Assembly (NCBI GenBank): GCA_028065725.1
Contig: JAPTVL010000474.1
Location: forward strand, 1-39,091
Length of the DNA: 39,091 nucleotides
Source of the DNA: Betaproteobacteria bacterium
Lineage (GTDB): Bacteria; Pseudomonadota; Gammaproteobacteria; Burkholderiales; Rhodocyclaceae
Reading direction: 5' to 3'
Every line of letters begins with the position of its first letter. The first letter of the stretch is position 1. Shown piece after piece: positions 1-7,881 of the stretch. A program made the translations under genes and the position numbers. Below the pieces are notes generated by a model that saw only the letters and a program-made list of their open reading frames with translations, was not told the origin of the DNA and did not search any database.

Positions 1-2
1 AG

Positions 3-266
3 ATTGCCTTGACCGATAGTGTTGGTCGAAGGGCCGTTATCCGTTCACCATCATCCAGCCCTAACGCTCAATTTGGAACTTCATCCGGACAAGACGTAGA
101 TATTATACGTGGCGGTACAACAATAGGCACCTTCTACTCCACCGGCCTCGCGGTGACGGGGGGGCTGACTATAAGCGCCCCTGGCGCATTCTCCGCTGGC
201 GCTAAATACCTAATTATTGACGGAAGTGGGGTAGTGCGCGTTTCCGCTCTCGGGCCAGCTTCGTAA
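3..266 (+). CDS. C-terminal end of a tail-fibre-like structural protein (partial)
   Basis: The reading frame is open from the left edge and stops at 264-266, so only the last 87 codons are present and the start lies outside the window. The residues are rich in Gly, Ser, Thr and Val with alternating hydrophobic positions, as in beta-structured fibre or appendage tips. No domain can be named from this fragment. The stop codon overlaps the start of the next small gene (TAATG). Its place just before lysis genes fits a distal tail protein, but this is inferred from composition and position only. Confidence 0.5.
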   Translation: MALTDSVGRRAVIRSPSSSPNAQFGTSSGQDVDIIRGGTTIGTFYSTGLAVTGGLTISAPGAFSAGAKYLIIDGSGVVRVSALGPAS

Positions 267-325
267 TGAACCACGAACACCGCATCGCTGCGCTTGAGGC
301 GCGGCTGCGCAAACTCGAACACTAA
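266..325 (+). CDS. 19-residue helical peptide, possible small gene
   Basis: A short frame starts at an ATG that shares its first base with the preceding TAA stop (TAATG), suggesting translational coupling. The product is almost wholly a charged helix (HRIAALEARLRKLEH) with Ile/Leu at heptad-like spacing, so a short coiled coil is plausible. Function is unknown. A good ribosome-binding site for the next frame (AAAGGAG) follows immediately after its stop. It is too short to prove coding; the coupling and the helical pattern are the only support. Confidence 0.4.
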   Translation: MNHEHRIAALEARLRKLEH

Positions 326-336
326 AGGAGCAACGC

Positions 337-372
337 ATGAATCGCATCATCGGGAAAGGCGGTAATGCCTAA
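337..372 (+). pseudogene. 11-codon stub with a strong RBS, possibly cut by the HNH insertion
   Basis: An ATG at 337 sits six bases after an AAAGGAG ribosome-binding site and opens a frame of only 11 codons (MNRIIGKGGNA) that stops at 370-372, inside the start of the HNH gene. A strong ribosome-binding site driving so short a frame suggests that an older gene was interrupted here and that the endonuclease arrived with its own start at 365. It could also be a leader peptide that couples translation into the HNH gene. Confidence 0.3.
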
Positions 373-805
373 TATAAGTGTACCGATTGCGCAACGGCTC
401 ATGCAGAACATCGAGCGAATTCCCTTCTCTGGGTGCTGGATATGGATGGGCTGTTGCAAAGCGTTTGGTTATGGGCAACTACGCAGAAAAAACGGACAAA
501 TGGTTTCGGCGCATCGTATCGCGTGGGAATTGTTTAATGGGTCAATACCAAATGGTTTGTTTGTTTTGCATAGGTGCGATGTTCCGTCGTGCGTAAATCC
601 AGATCATCTATGGCTGGGAACGAATAGCGACAACCAGAAAGATTGTTGGGCAAAAAACAGACACCCAAAACTTGTGCCGGGGAAATTAACTGAAGACCAA
701 AAACAACAAATTCGCAATAACAAAGGAGTCGCCTGTAGGGAATTTGCTAGGCGATTTGACGTTCACAGTGGAACTATTTCTAGGATAAGAAAATGCGCAA
801 TCTAA
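365..805 (+). CDS. HNH homing endonuclease with C-terminal HTH
   Basis: The 146-residue product has an HNH nuclease core: AHRIAWELFNG near residues 59-69, then LHRCDVPSCVNPDHLWLG at about 78-95, with the His and Cys pattern of HNH_3 enzymes. The last 40 residues (KLTEDQKQQIRNN...) resemble the small HTH that many phage HNH proteins carry for target recognition. Such enzymes nick or cut intron-less or intron-containing alleles and spread their own gene. The gene is visibly richer in A+T than its neighbours and overlaps the next gene by 13 bases, which fits a recent free-standing insertion between the fibre and lysis genes. Confidence 0.85.
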   Translation: MPNISVPIAQRLMQNIERIPFSGCWIWMGCCKAFGYGQLRRKNGQMVSAHRIAWELFNGSIPNGLFVLHRCDVPSCVNPDHLWLGTNSDNQKDCWAKNRHPKLVPGKLTEDQKQQIRNNKGVACREFARRFDVHSGTISRIRKCAI

Positions 806-1050
806 TCGTAGTGGCGGCACTGGCAATCGCAATCCCGGCCTTCGCGCAACAGCAACCGCAGCGGCCTAGCGATGAGGAAATCAACGCGCGCATCCAGGCG
901 CTCACCGCGCAGCGCAACGAGGCGCAGGATCGGCTCGTCATCGTCAGCGGCAAGGTCGAGGCGGAGATAACCAGGCTGACAGCTGAGCTGGACAAAGCAC
1001 AGAAAGAAGCGGCCGCATGCAAGCCGAAGGACGAACCCACGAAGAAGTAA
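793..1050 (+). CDS. Small exported coiled-coil protein
   Basis: The 85-residue product begins with a classical signal peptide: a short basic start, a hydrophobic run (LIVVAALAIAIP) and an AFA-Q cleavage site near residues 16-19. The mature part is a charged helix with heptad spacing (residues 28-75), ending in a Lys-rich tail with one Cys. There is no lipobox, so it is not a standard Rz1-type lipoprotein. Its position before two holin-like genes suggests a lysis accessory, perhaps a periplasmic spanin-like part, but no family is recognised. The start overlaps the end of the HNH gene. Confidence 0.65.
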   Translation: MRNLIVVAALAIAIPAFAQQQPQRPSDEEINARIQALTAQRNEAQDRLVIVSGKVEAEITRLTAELDKAQKEAAACKPKDEPTKK

Positions 1051-1060
1051 GGAGATCACC

Positions 1061-1411
1061 ATGTTCATAAAAACCATTCTTGCCAATCCCGACGTACTTG
1101 CCGCGCTGATCTTTTGCATCGCCGCGGTCATCGGCCAGATGCTGCACGCCGTCAAGAAGTGGGCCGACGGCGAATCATGGGTGCTGTCAAACTTCCGCCG
1201 TACGATTGGCGCGGTGATTGGCAACATGGTGGGCATGGTCGTGTTCATTCAAACCGGGGTGCTCGGCCCGATCATGGCACAGCCCAACGGGCTGTTTGCT
1301 CTTATCCTGTTCGGCGTCACCAACGGTTTCACAAGCGACTCCGCGCTCAACAAAGGGACGCGGAAGGTTTTAACCGACGATGAGCGTGCGGCGCTGAAGG
1401 ACCCGGCCTGA
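1061..1411 (+). CDS. Holin-like membrane protein
   Basis: The 116-residue product has about three hydrophobic segments (roughly 11-28, 46-64 and 73-91) and a charged C-terminal tail, the layout of a class I holin. Holins accumulate in the inner membrane and open it at a set time so that lytic enzymes reach the cell wall. An AAGGAG ribosome-binding site lies eight bases before the ATG. The gene is followed by a second membrane protein and by a P5-like peptidoglycan-associated gene, as in a lysis cassette. Sequence alone does not separate a holin from an anti-holin. Confidence 0.6.
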   Translation: MFIKTILANPDVLAALIFCIAAVIGQMLHAVKKWADGESWVLSNFRRTIGAVIGNMVGMVVFIQTGVLGPIMAQPNGLFALILFGVTNGFTSDSALNKGTRKVLTDDERAALKDPA

Positions 1412-1473
1412 ACGCAATCATCGCGATGGTTATGAAATAAAAATTAAAGAATAACCAACGAAGGAGAATAGTC

Positions 1474-1782
1474 ATGTGGAAGCAGCAAATACCCGGCTGG
1501 ATACCACTTGCAGGACTGGTAACTGGCAAGCTCTACGCGCCGTTCCTGACGAAGGTGATTGAACTACTGATCGTCGGCGTGATCTCCTCCGTTATCACCC
1601 TGAACACCCTTGCGAACGACATCGCGAACCTCAAGATACAGTTCGTAACCAACGAGAAGCAGAACGCAGATTATCGCGAGAAGACCGCCAGGGAGAAGAC
1701 CGATGACGACAAGAAATGGGACGCGCGGATCTCACGGCTCGAGAACTGTTTTATTTCTCGAATGTGCGGCCTCACCAAATAG
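1474..1782 (+). CDS. Small membrane protein with coiled-coil tail (second holin or lysis accessory)
   Basis: The 102-residue product has hydrophobic stretches at about 9-18 and 29-46 and then a long charged helix (residues 50-95) with Lys/Glu/Asp-rich heptads. That build resembles phage haemolysin/XhlA-type or pinholin-accessory proteins, but no family motif is clear. A GAAGGAG ribosome-binding site precedes the ATG. Two cysteines lie close to the C-terminus. Together with the preceding gene it could form a holin/anti-holin pair. Confidence 0.5.
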   Translation: MWKQQIPGWIPLAGLVTGKLYAPFLTKVIELLIVGVISSVITLNTLANDIANLKIQFVTNEKQNADYREKTAREKTDDDKKWDARISRLENCFISRMCGLTK

Positions 1783-1822
1783 TGATGAAACGACCTGACT
1801 GACGCACAGGAGGAAAATAGCC

Positions 1823-2239
1823 ATGATTCTGACTCGAGGCGAGCGCAACTGTAACCCGGGCAACATCGAGCGGCGGGATGGGACCGTCTGGCAAGGCCAG
1901 GCCGACGACCAGGCGGCGGACTCGCGTTTCGTCGTCTTCGAGAATCCGGTGTTCGGGATCCGCGCGCTCGCCAAGGTCCTGCTGGCCTATTACCACAAGC
2001 ACGGGCTTGACACAGTGCGGGGCATCATCGACCGCTGGGCGCCGCCGAGCGAGAACAATACGGGGGCGTATGTCAATCACGTCGCCACGGTCCTGGGTGT
2101 CGGGATAGACGCCAAGATCGATGTCACGGATCCGGAAACGCTCGAGGTGTTGGTCCGCGCCATCATCGAGCACGAAAACGGGCGCTGCGTCTATGCCGAT
2201 AACGTGGTCGCCAAGGGCGTGGAGTCGGCGCTGACATGA
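1823..2239 (+). CDS. P5-like virion or peptidoglycan-associated protein
   Basis: The 138-residue product starts with the conserved block TRGERNCNPGNIERRDG, followed by WQGQ, a FENPVFGIRALAKVLLAYY helix and IIDRWAPPSENNTGAYV. This pattern is common in phage proteins annotated as structural protein P5-like, often suspected of acting on peptidoglycan, but direct catalytic evidence is not general. It sits where an endolysin would be expected and no other candidate wall hydrolase is seen here. An AGGAGG ribosome-binding site precedes the ATG. It overlaps the next gene by ATGA. Confidence 0.75.
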   Translation: MILTRGERNCNPGNIERRDGTVWQGQADDQAADSRFVVFENPVFGIRALAKVLLAYYHKHGLDTVRGIIDRWAPPSENNTGAYVNHVATVLGVGIDAKIDVTDPETLEVLVRAIIEHENGRCVYADNVVAKGVESALT

Positions 2240-2844
2240 GCCACCTATCGGACACGGAAGATAAAGCGGCTGCCGGTTGGCAGGAAAAGCACTACCTACG
2301 CCTCGTGCTGGGGCTGCTCGTGATCGGGGCGCTGCTCTATGCGTTCTGGTTTTTCTCGCGGCCAAAGGTGGACACAACCGTTGCCGTCGAGGCGCCAGTC
2401 GCTCCAGTTATCGCCGCCGTTCCCAAGGTGGACACGCCCGTCAATCGCGGCGTGGTGCGCACGTTCAAGCCGACCGCAAAGGCCAACCTGAAACTGCCGG
2501 AGGCTGTGGTGAAAAATGACAGCCAGCAGGTCACGTCGGCCACCATCGTCGCGCCCTCCGAGCGCAGGGTTACCGTTACCTCAGTTATTGACGCCCAGAC
2601 CGGAGAGACAACGGCGTACACAAAGCCTGAGCCTTATCCCTGGATTGCCGTTGAGTCGCGCGGAGAAGCCAGGCTGGACTATGGCTACAAGCTGACGCGC
2701 GGATCCGTTACCCCGATGCCGGTCGGCCGCCTATCGGTTACGCACAATTTCGTCCAACTCAAAGCGCTGCACGTTGGCGTCAGCGCAGCGCTGGACACTG
2801 ACGGCGCCGCATTTGTCGGCGTCGGGCTTGCTTATCGCTGGTAA
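2236..2844 (+). CDS. Membrane-anchored protein with beta-rich C-terminus
   Basis: The 202-residue product has a short cytosolic start, one transmembrane segment at about 25-42 (LVLGLLVIGALLYAFWFFS), a Val/Pro/Ala-rich linker to about 90, and a C-terminal part with alternating residues that ends GVGLAYRW. The aromatic final residue and GVGLAYRW resemble the last strand of an outer-membrane beta structure. A protein anchored in the inner membrane and reaching towards the outer membrane would suit a spanin-like lysis role, but this is inference. Translation is coupled to the previous gene through ATGA. Confidence 0.5.
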   Translation: MSHLSDTEDKAAAGWQEKHYLRLVLGLLVIGALLYAFWFFSRPKVDTTVAVEAPVAPVIAAVPKVDTPVNRGVVRTFKPTAKANLKLPEAVVKNDSQQVTSATIVAPSERRVTVTSVIDAQTGETTAYTKPEPYPWIAVESRGEARLDYGYKLTRGSVTPMPVGRLSVTHNFVQLKALHVGVSAALDTDGAAFVGVGLAYRW

Positions 2845-2856
2845 AAAGGACCAATC

Positions 2857-4338
2857 ATGGCCACAGCAAACGGATTGCTCGAGACACCAGATCTCACGAA
2901 GACGACGCAAAACCCGCTCACGGGTGCGCCTATCGGTTCGGGCGGGGCGCCCGATGTCGCGCAGACAAAGGCTTTCGGCTATTCTCCGACGACCACCGCG
3001 GTCAATGACAGCACCGACACCGTATCGGCGCAGCTCGACCGTATTCTTTCGAAGGGTGGGTCCAACATGGAGCGCGCGGCCGCTTTCGGCGACCAGGCGT
3101 CCAATGCTCGCGGCTTGCTGAACAGCTCCATGGGCGTCGAGGCCGCGCAGGGCGCCATGATTGATCGCGCTCTGCCGATCGCACAGGCCGACGCCAATAC
3201 CTATTCGACGACGCGCCTGACGAATCAGCAATACACGAATGCAGCGGACCAGTTCACCGCGGCGGCAGCGAACACAGGTGGGCAGTTCAACGCGAGCGAG
3301 GCGAACAAGTTCGGCCTTATCGGGTCCGATACCGCGGCGAAGACTTCGCTGATCGGAGCCGAAGGCGAACAGGCGCGGGCAACGCAGGCGCAAGGTATCC
3401 AGGGCCAGAAAGATATCCAATCCATGGTGTCGAACACCCAAATGACGCTCGCCGACAAACAAGCGGCGACGCAGAAATACCTGGCCGACCAGGAGACTGC
3501 ATCGAGGGACCGGATCGCTGCGCTGCAGGCGAATACCACAATGAGCGTGGCCGACAAGAAAAACGCCGTGGATCTCGAAATGGCGAACCTGGACGCGGCG
3601 ACGCGCCAGACCCTGGCCAATATTCAGTCGACCACCACGCTGTCTGTCGCCGACAAGCAGGCGCTGACGCAGAGCACCCTGGCGACCGCAGAGAACGCAT
3701 CGAGGGAGCGCATGGCCGCGATTCAGGCCGACACAACTATGTCAGTCGCCGACAAACAGGCTGCGACCCAGCTGGAAATATCGAAGCAGGACAATCTCAC
3801 GCGGACCGCAATCGCCAACGTCCAGGCCGATACGACGCTTTCGGCCGAAGACAAGCGCAACGCTTCGAACCAACTGATCGCGAGTAACGAGAACGTCGCG
3901 CGCGCAGCGTTGCAGCAAGGGCAGATAACAGCGACCGCCCTGCTCGCGGCGAATGAGTCGGCGCTGCGCACGAACCTGGCGAACATTCAGGAAACAGGGG
4001 CGACCAATCGCACCCAGATACAGGCCGACACCCAGGCGGCGATCGAGAAAGCAAACAACGTGGCGCGACTCAGCATCGCCAATACGCAGGCGGCTACCAC
4101 GCTCGCGGCATCGAACATCGAGGCCGACTACAAGACCCTGATGCAGACGAGCGCGAGCGCATCGGACCTGTACCGGTCGATGATGCCGAGCCTCCTCGCG
4201 ATCAGTCAGGACCCGAACATGGACGCGGCGAGCAAGCAGACCGCGATCGACAACCAGATCAAGACGTTGAAGTCTGGAATGGCGATGTTGGGGAGCTTGA
4301 ACGGAATCAATCTCGATTCACTGCTAAACGTGCAATAG
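2857..4338 (+). CDS. Internal virion-type protein with five 33-residue repeats
   Basis: The 493-residue product is Ala/Thr/Gln-rich and mostly helical. Residues about 193-357 are five tandem 33-residue units built on the pattern TTMSVADKQAATQ...RxxxAxIQA. Thirty-three is three hendecads, so a long right-handed coiled coil is likely. It starts MATANGLLETPDL, one instance of a short GLL/GLI motif that recurs in the neighbouring virion genes. It opens a block of five structural-looking genes that leads to the giant ejected protein. A virion or ejection-tube role is inferred from that context. Confidence 0.6.
   Translation: MATANGLLETPDLTKTTQNPLTGAPIGSGGAPDVAQTKAFGYSPTTTAVNDSTDTVSAQLDRILSKGGSNMERAAAFGDQASNARGLLNSSMGVEAAQGAMIDRALPIAQADANTYSTTRLTNQQYTNAADQFTAAAANTGGQFNASEANKFGLIGSDTAAKTSLIGAEGEQARATQAQGIQGQKDIQSMVSNTQMTLADKQAATQKYLADQETASRDRIAALQANTTMSVADKKNAVDLEMANLDAATRQTLANIQSTTTLSVADKQALTQSTLATAENASRERMAAIQADTTMSVADKQAATQLEISKQDNLTRTAIANVQADTTLSAEDKRNASNQLIASNENVARAALQQGQITATALLAANESALRTNLANIQETGATNRTQIQADTQAAIEKANNVARLSIANTQAATTLAASNIEADYKTLMQTSASASDLYRSMMPSLLAISQDPNMDAASKQTAIDNQIKTLKSGMAMLGSLNGINLDSLLNVQ
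3433..3927 (+). repeat. Five coding tandem repeats of 99 bp
   Basis: Five consecutive 99-bp units each encode 33 residues with the shared core (S/T)(V/L)ADKQ or SAEDKR. The DNA copies have diverged, while the residue pattern is kept, so the repeat is held at protein level. Gain or loss of a whole unit would keep the frame and change the length of the predicted coiled coil by three hendecads. Confidence 0.8.
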
Positions 4339-4345
4339 GCGAACC

Positions 4346-5632
4346 ATGGCCGTCAGCAAGAGAGTTGAAGACTTCGAGGACCCAAGGGCCGCGCGCTCCA
4401 GGGTCACGGCCGCACCGATCACGCCGGCGAGCGCCGCAGCACCATCGGCTGCCCCAAACAACGCCGTCACCCAACAGGCGCAGCCGGGCACGCCCTGGAC
4501 TTTTACCGCCGCGCCGGCTTACGCTCCAACCGAATCAAATGCGGGCGACGCCATCCCGAATCCGGGCGAAGGAACATGGTCCGGCGGAACCGGACAGGCT
4601 CCGGTCAATGTGGGCTACGTCTATGACCGCAACCAGGGTGTGTGGGGCGCCATCTACAAGGACCGGGACACCGGGAAGTTTTATCACAACGGGCAGGAAC
4701 TGCCCGGCTGGACCGATGCTACCGCACAGGCGAACCTGGGCGCCACGCAGCAGGCGCTGACGAACGAGAAAAACAACAAGAATTTCGGCACAGCCTTCGA
4801 CAGGTTCGGCGATTCACTCGGGCCCGGCATAGCGCTCCTCCCTTTGGCGATTGCGGCAATGACGGGCAGCCTAGCGGTGAACGCAGCGGGCAGCGCGGCC
4901 GCCGGCGAGGCATCCTACGGATCACTTGCTACCGGCGCAGTCCCTGGGTCGGAGGCCTTTGCCTCAAGCGTTGGCGCGTCTGGCGGGGATGCGATCGGGT
5001 CCCTGATTGCGAGTAATGCCGGCGCATGGGGCGTCAATGTCGCGCCCGAAGTTGCTGCGCTCGGAATGGGCGCTACCGCCGGTGCCGCGGCGTCTAGCGG
5101 CGTGGACAAGATTGGTTCTGACTGGGCCGCGGGCGAAATGACGGGCTCGCCTGGTGGCTTGCTCGAGACAACGCCGGAGGGTTTGACGGCCGCGAACACC
5201 GAAGCGGCGAGCGGGATCCCGGGCTCAGTGAATTCGGGCTACACGACGCTGCCTGGATCTGGCGTATCCGATGAGCAGCTGCTGACAGGCCAAGGGCAGG
5301 GCGTCGATGGTGGGCTGGGTAAGTTGGCGCCCGGCGAGACCGGATGGACGGACGGCCCGGACAGTTTCACCGTTCCAAACTGGGCCAAAATGGTCGGCAA
5401 GGAATTGGTGAAAGGCGTAATCAAGAGCGTCATCACGGGCACGCCGACTACACCAACGCGGCCGGGTGGCGGCGTCGACATCAACGCGCCTGCGGACACC
5501 ACACCGTCCTTCGCGTCGCTCGGCGCGCAGAGTTTCGGATCGACGCAGTTTCAGTCGCTGACCCGCTCGAAGTTCCAGGTTGACACGAAGGCGCTGGCTG
5601 ACGCCGGCATCGCATACACATCGCGAGGATAG
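4346..5632 (+). CDS. Ala/Gly-rich virion-type protein
   Basis: The 428-residue product is dominated by Ala, Gly, Ser, Thr and Pro. Residues about 1-75 are a disordered Pro/Ala segment; 90-115 hold a small aromatic stretch (YVYDRNQGVWGAIYKD); 155-185 are a hydrophobic Gly/Ala segment. The motif DKIGSDWAAGEM at about 252-263 is repeated in the next gene, and GGLLETTPEGL follows it. No family is recognised. The ATG at 4346 has only a weak upstream GGCGA, eight bases after the previous stop, so coupling is likely. Virion assignment rests on gene order and composition. Confidence 0.55.
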   Translation: MAVSKRVEDFEDPRAARSRVTAAPITPASAAAPSAAPNNAVTQQAQPGTPWTFTAAPAYAPTESNAGDAIPNPGEGTWSGGTGQAPVNVGYVYDRNQGVWGAIYKDRDTGKFYHNGQELPGWTDATAQANLGATQQALTNEKNNKNFGTAFDRFGDSLGPGIALLPLAIAAMTGSLAVNAAGSAAAGEASYGSLATGAVPGSEAFASSVGASGGDAIGSLIASNAGAWGVNVAPEVAALGMGATAGAAASSGVDKIGSDWAAGEMTGSPGGLLETTPEGLTAANTEAASGIPGSVNSGYTTLPGSGVSDEQLLTGQGQGVDGGLGKLAPGETGWTDGPDSFTVPNWAKMVGKELVKGVIKSVITGTPTTPTRPGGGVDINAPADTTPSFASLGAQSFGSTQFQSLTRSKFQVDTKALADAGIAYTSRG

Positions 5633-5642
5633 GAGAACGATC

Positions 5643-6233
5643 ATGTGGGACTGGCTAAGTGAAGCGATCGACGGGCTGACGGGCGCCGCGAAAGAAGTGG
5701 CTGGCGGCGTAAGCACCGCGCTGGACTGGCTCACCAGTGGCGACTCCTCCGCGCCGGCGGCAGAGGCATCGGCAGCTGGGAAGCCGTCGCTTGCCGACGT
5801 GGCCAGGCTCGGAACGGACAAAGTGGGCTCGGACTGGGCGACCGGAGAAATGGCCGCATCGAACGCCAAAGATGGCGTCTGGACCACGGCCGGGCTCAAG
5901 GGCATGTTAAGCGATCTAGCCGGCTGGGCGGAAAAGAACCCGAAGACTATGGTGGCGCTGGGCTCGGCTGCCACCGCGCTGCTCAAACGCAACGAGGCGA
6001 ACATGACCAACCAGATCCTGGCGTCGCACTACGCATCCCAGGACGCCACCGCCGCCGGCATGCTCTCCCTCGCGCAATCGAAACAGGCGAACGCGCAGAC
6101 AAGCGGCGCGAATCTTGATGTCAACGGCCTGCCGGCGACCACACCGAGCGGACTGATTACCAGCAACGTCGATATCCCTGGCGGCTACAATGCCCGCCGC
6201 AAGCGGAACACCAACTATGGAGCGCCAGCATGA
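5643..6233 (+). CDS. Small virion-type protein sharing a motif with its upstream neighbour
   Basis: The ATG at 5643 is chosen because a TAGGAG ribosome-binding site lies just before it; the frame itself is open further upstream. The 196-residue product contains DKVGSDWATGEM at about residues 60-71, nearly identical to the motif in the preceding protein, then a helical middle and a GLITSNVDIPGGYNARRK tail. The shared block points to an old partial duplication or to a common binding partner. Function is unknown; a structural role is inferred from position. It overlaps the next gene by ATGA. Confidence 0.55.
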   Translation: MWDWLSEAIDGLTGAAKEVAGGVSTALDWLTSGDSSAPAAEASAAGKPSLADVARLGTDKVGSDWATGEMAASNAKDGVWTTAGLKGMLSDLAGWAEKNPKTMVALGSAATALLKRNEANMTNQILASHYASQDATAAGMLSLAQSKQANAQTSGANLDVNGLPATTPSGLITSNVDIPGGYNARRKRNTNYGAPA

Positions 6234-6790
6234 TCGCCCAACCCGCACCCCAATCTGCACCCGTGCCGCCACCCGCGGCTGGTCAACCGCCTGCAGCTGC
6301 GCCCGCGGCGCAGCCGGCAGGCGCCGCGCCGTCGGTCAACCCGCAGGACCTCGAGCGCTTCGTGCTGGCTGGCGAGCAGCTGATGTACCACGAAAAGGCG
6401 CGCGCCTATTTCATCGCCGACCTGAAACGGGAGGGCGACCCGACCGATATCCTGGCGGCATCGGTGATCGGCATCATCGGGATCCTGGACGACAAGACAA
6501 CCGGCGGCCTGCCGCGCGCGCTGATCGCGCCGATCGCCGTCGCGCTCCTCGTCGAGGCCGCGCACTTCGCCGCACAGGCCGGCTATTTCGTCATGCCGCC
6601 GAAGGCCATCATGGCGACCGCCCAGAAGATTATGGTCGCGCTGATGCAGAAGTACGGCGTCATCGACGCAATCAAGGCCGCAAAGGGCCGGAAAGACGCG
6701 CAGGCGCAGCAACCGGCGCCGGCGGCACCCACGCAGCCAGCACCGCCCGCGGCGGCGCCTGGCGGGCTGATTACCAGCGCAGGAGCGTAA
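6230..6790 (+). CDS. Virion-type protein with Pro/Ala-rich ends
   Basis: The 186-residue product has a disordered Pro/Ala/Gln N-terminus (about 1-40), a compact helical centre (45-150) with two hydrophobic helices (SVIGIIGIL and IAPIAVALLVEAAHFAA), a second Pro/Ala linker and the ending GGLITSAGA. The hydrophobic helices could insert in or pass a membrane during ejection. No family is recognised. It starts in an ATGA overlap with the previous gene and is followed after three bases by the next. Confidence 0.55.
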   Translation: MIAQPAPQSAPVPPPAAGQPPAAAPAAQPAGAAPSVNPQDLERFVLAGEQLMYHEKARAYFIADLKREGDPTDILAASVIGIIGILDDKTTGGLPRALIAPIAVALLVEAAHFAAQAGYFVMPPKAIMATAQKIMVALMQKYGVIDAIKAAKGRKDAQAQQPAPAAPTQPAPPAAAPGGLITSAGA

Positions 6791-6793
6791 ATC

Positions 6794-7876
6794 ATGGGAC
6801 TCGGACTGTTGGGGACCGCCGTCGCAGGCGCGTTCGAAGGAGCGGGGACGATCGCGTATCAGGAGGTCAAGGCGCAGATCGAGCTCGACAAGCAGAAAGC
6901 CCTGGAAGAAGCGCGCGCGGCAAACCAGGAACGGCTGGTACGGCTGCAGGACACGCTGAAACGCGCTCCGGCCAAGGAAGCCATGGCCAAGGCTGAGGAC
7001 CTAAACAAGCCGGTCATGGTCGACGACGGCCAGGGTAGCGGGAACCTGCAGACGCCGCCGGTGGCGGAGCAGCGCGCCAATACGCGCAAGGCCCTTCTGG
7101 AGTCGGGCGACCCGTCCCTGATCGGCGCCGCCTCGTCGATGGAGAACACCGACGTGATGCGGGAAGGCCAGGCGAGCCGCGAGCGCCAGACGTCTCAACA
7201 GATCGCGTCGAACGAGAAGATCGCTGCGGCATCGGATGCGCTGCGCAATATTTCGATCGGCATCGAGGGCGGCCGCCTCAAGCTCGAGCAGTCGCGCGCA
7301 GCGATCGACGACAGCATCAAAACGATCCAGTACGAGAACGCCCAGCGCGTCAAGGATCTGCAGGACGAATTCCAGTCGCCCGACGCCACGCCGGAGCGCA
7401 AGTCGCAGATAAAGGACCAGATCCAACTGCTGACAGGGAAAGACAACGACAAATATGTCCCTGTGGCGACCGGCTACGACGAAATGACCGGAAAGCCGAC
7501 CGGATACAAGATTTTCAACCGGGCCGACAACACCTGGTCGGATCCGCCTGGCACCAACAACAGCAAACCGCAGTGGAACCCGAAGACCAAGGAAATCCGC
7601 GTCGACGGGAAGGTCATCGGGACCGCGGACAATGCGGCCGATGCCACCACCAAGGCGAAGGCGTATACCGCAAGCTCCGGCAGCGCGTCCGCGAGCGACA
7701 CATCGCCCGTCAACGCGCAGGCAGTCACCGTGCCGGGCCGGCCCCTGTACAACACCGGACAGAAGGAACTCGCGCGCCTCGCCGCCCGCCCGAAAGGCGT
7801 AAGCCCGGCGCAGGCGCAGGAAGCGCAGGACGAAATCGATCGCAGGAAGGGTGAAAGCCGTATCTCTGGGGGTTGA
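6794..7876 (+). CDS. Coiled-coil virion or ejection protein
   Basis: The 360-residue product starts with a short Gly/Ala hydrophobic helix (LGLLGTAVAGAFEGAGTIA) and continues with long charged helices (25-60 and 110-190), a beta-like segment (215-285: PVATGYDEMTGKPTGYKIF, IRVDGKVIGTADN) and a low-complexity tail. This resembles inner virion proteins that are ejected with the DNA, although no named domain is seen. It lies directly upstream of the giant polyvalent gene, with which it overlaps or abuts depending on the start used there. Confidence 0.55.
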   Translation: MGLGLLGTAVAGAFEGAGTIAYQEVKAQIELDKQKALEEARAANQERLVRLQDTLKRAPAKEAMAKAEDLNKPVMVDDGQGSGNLQTPPVAEQRANTRKALLESGDPSLIGAASSMENTDVMREGQASRERQTSQQIASNEKIAAASDALRNISIGIEGGRLKLEQSRAAIDDSIKTIQYENAQRVKDLQDEFQSPDATPERKSQIKDQIQLLTGKDNDKYVPVATGYDEMTGKPTGYKIFNRADNTWSDPPGTNNSKPQWNPKTKEIRVDGKVIGTADNAADATTKAKAYTASSGSASASDTSPVNAQAVTVPGRPLYNTGQKELARLAARPKGVSPAQAQEAQDEIDRRKGESRISGG

Positions 7877-7881
7877 CCGTA

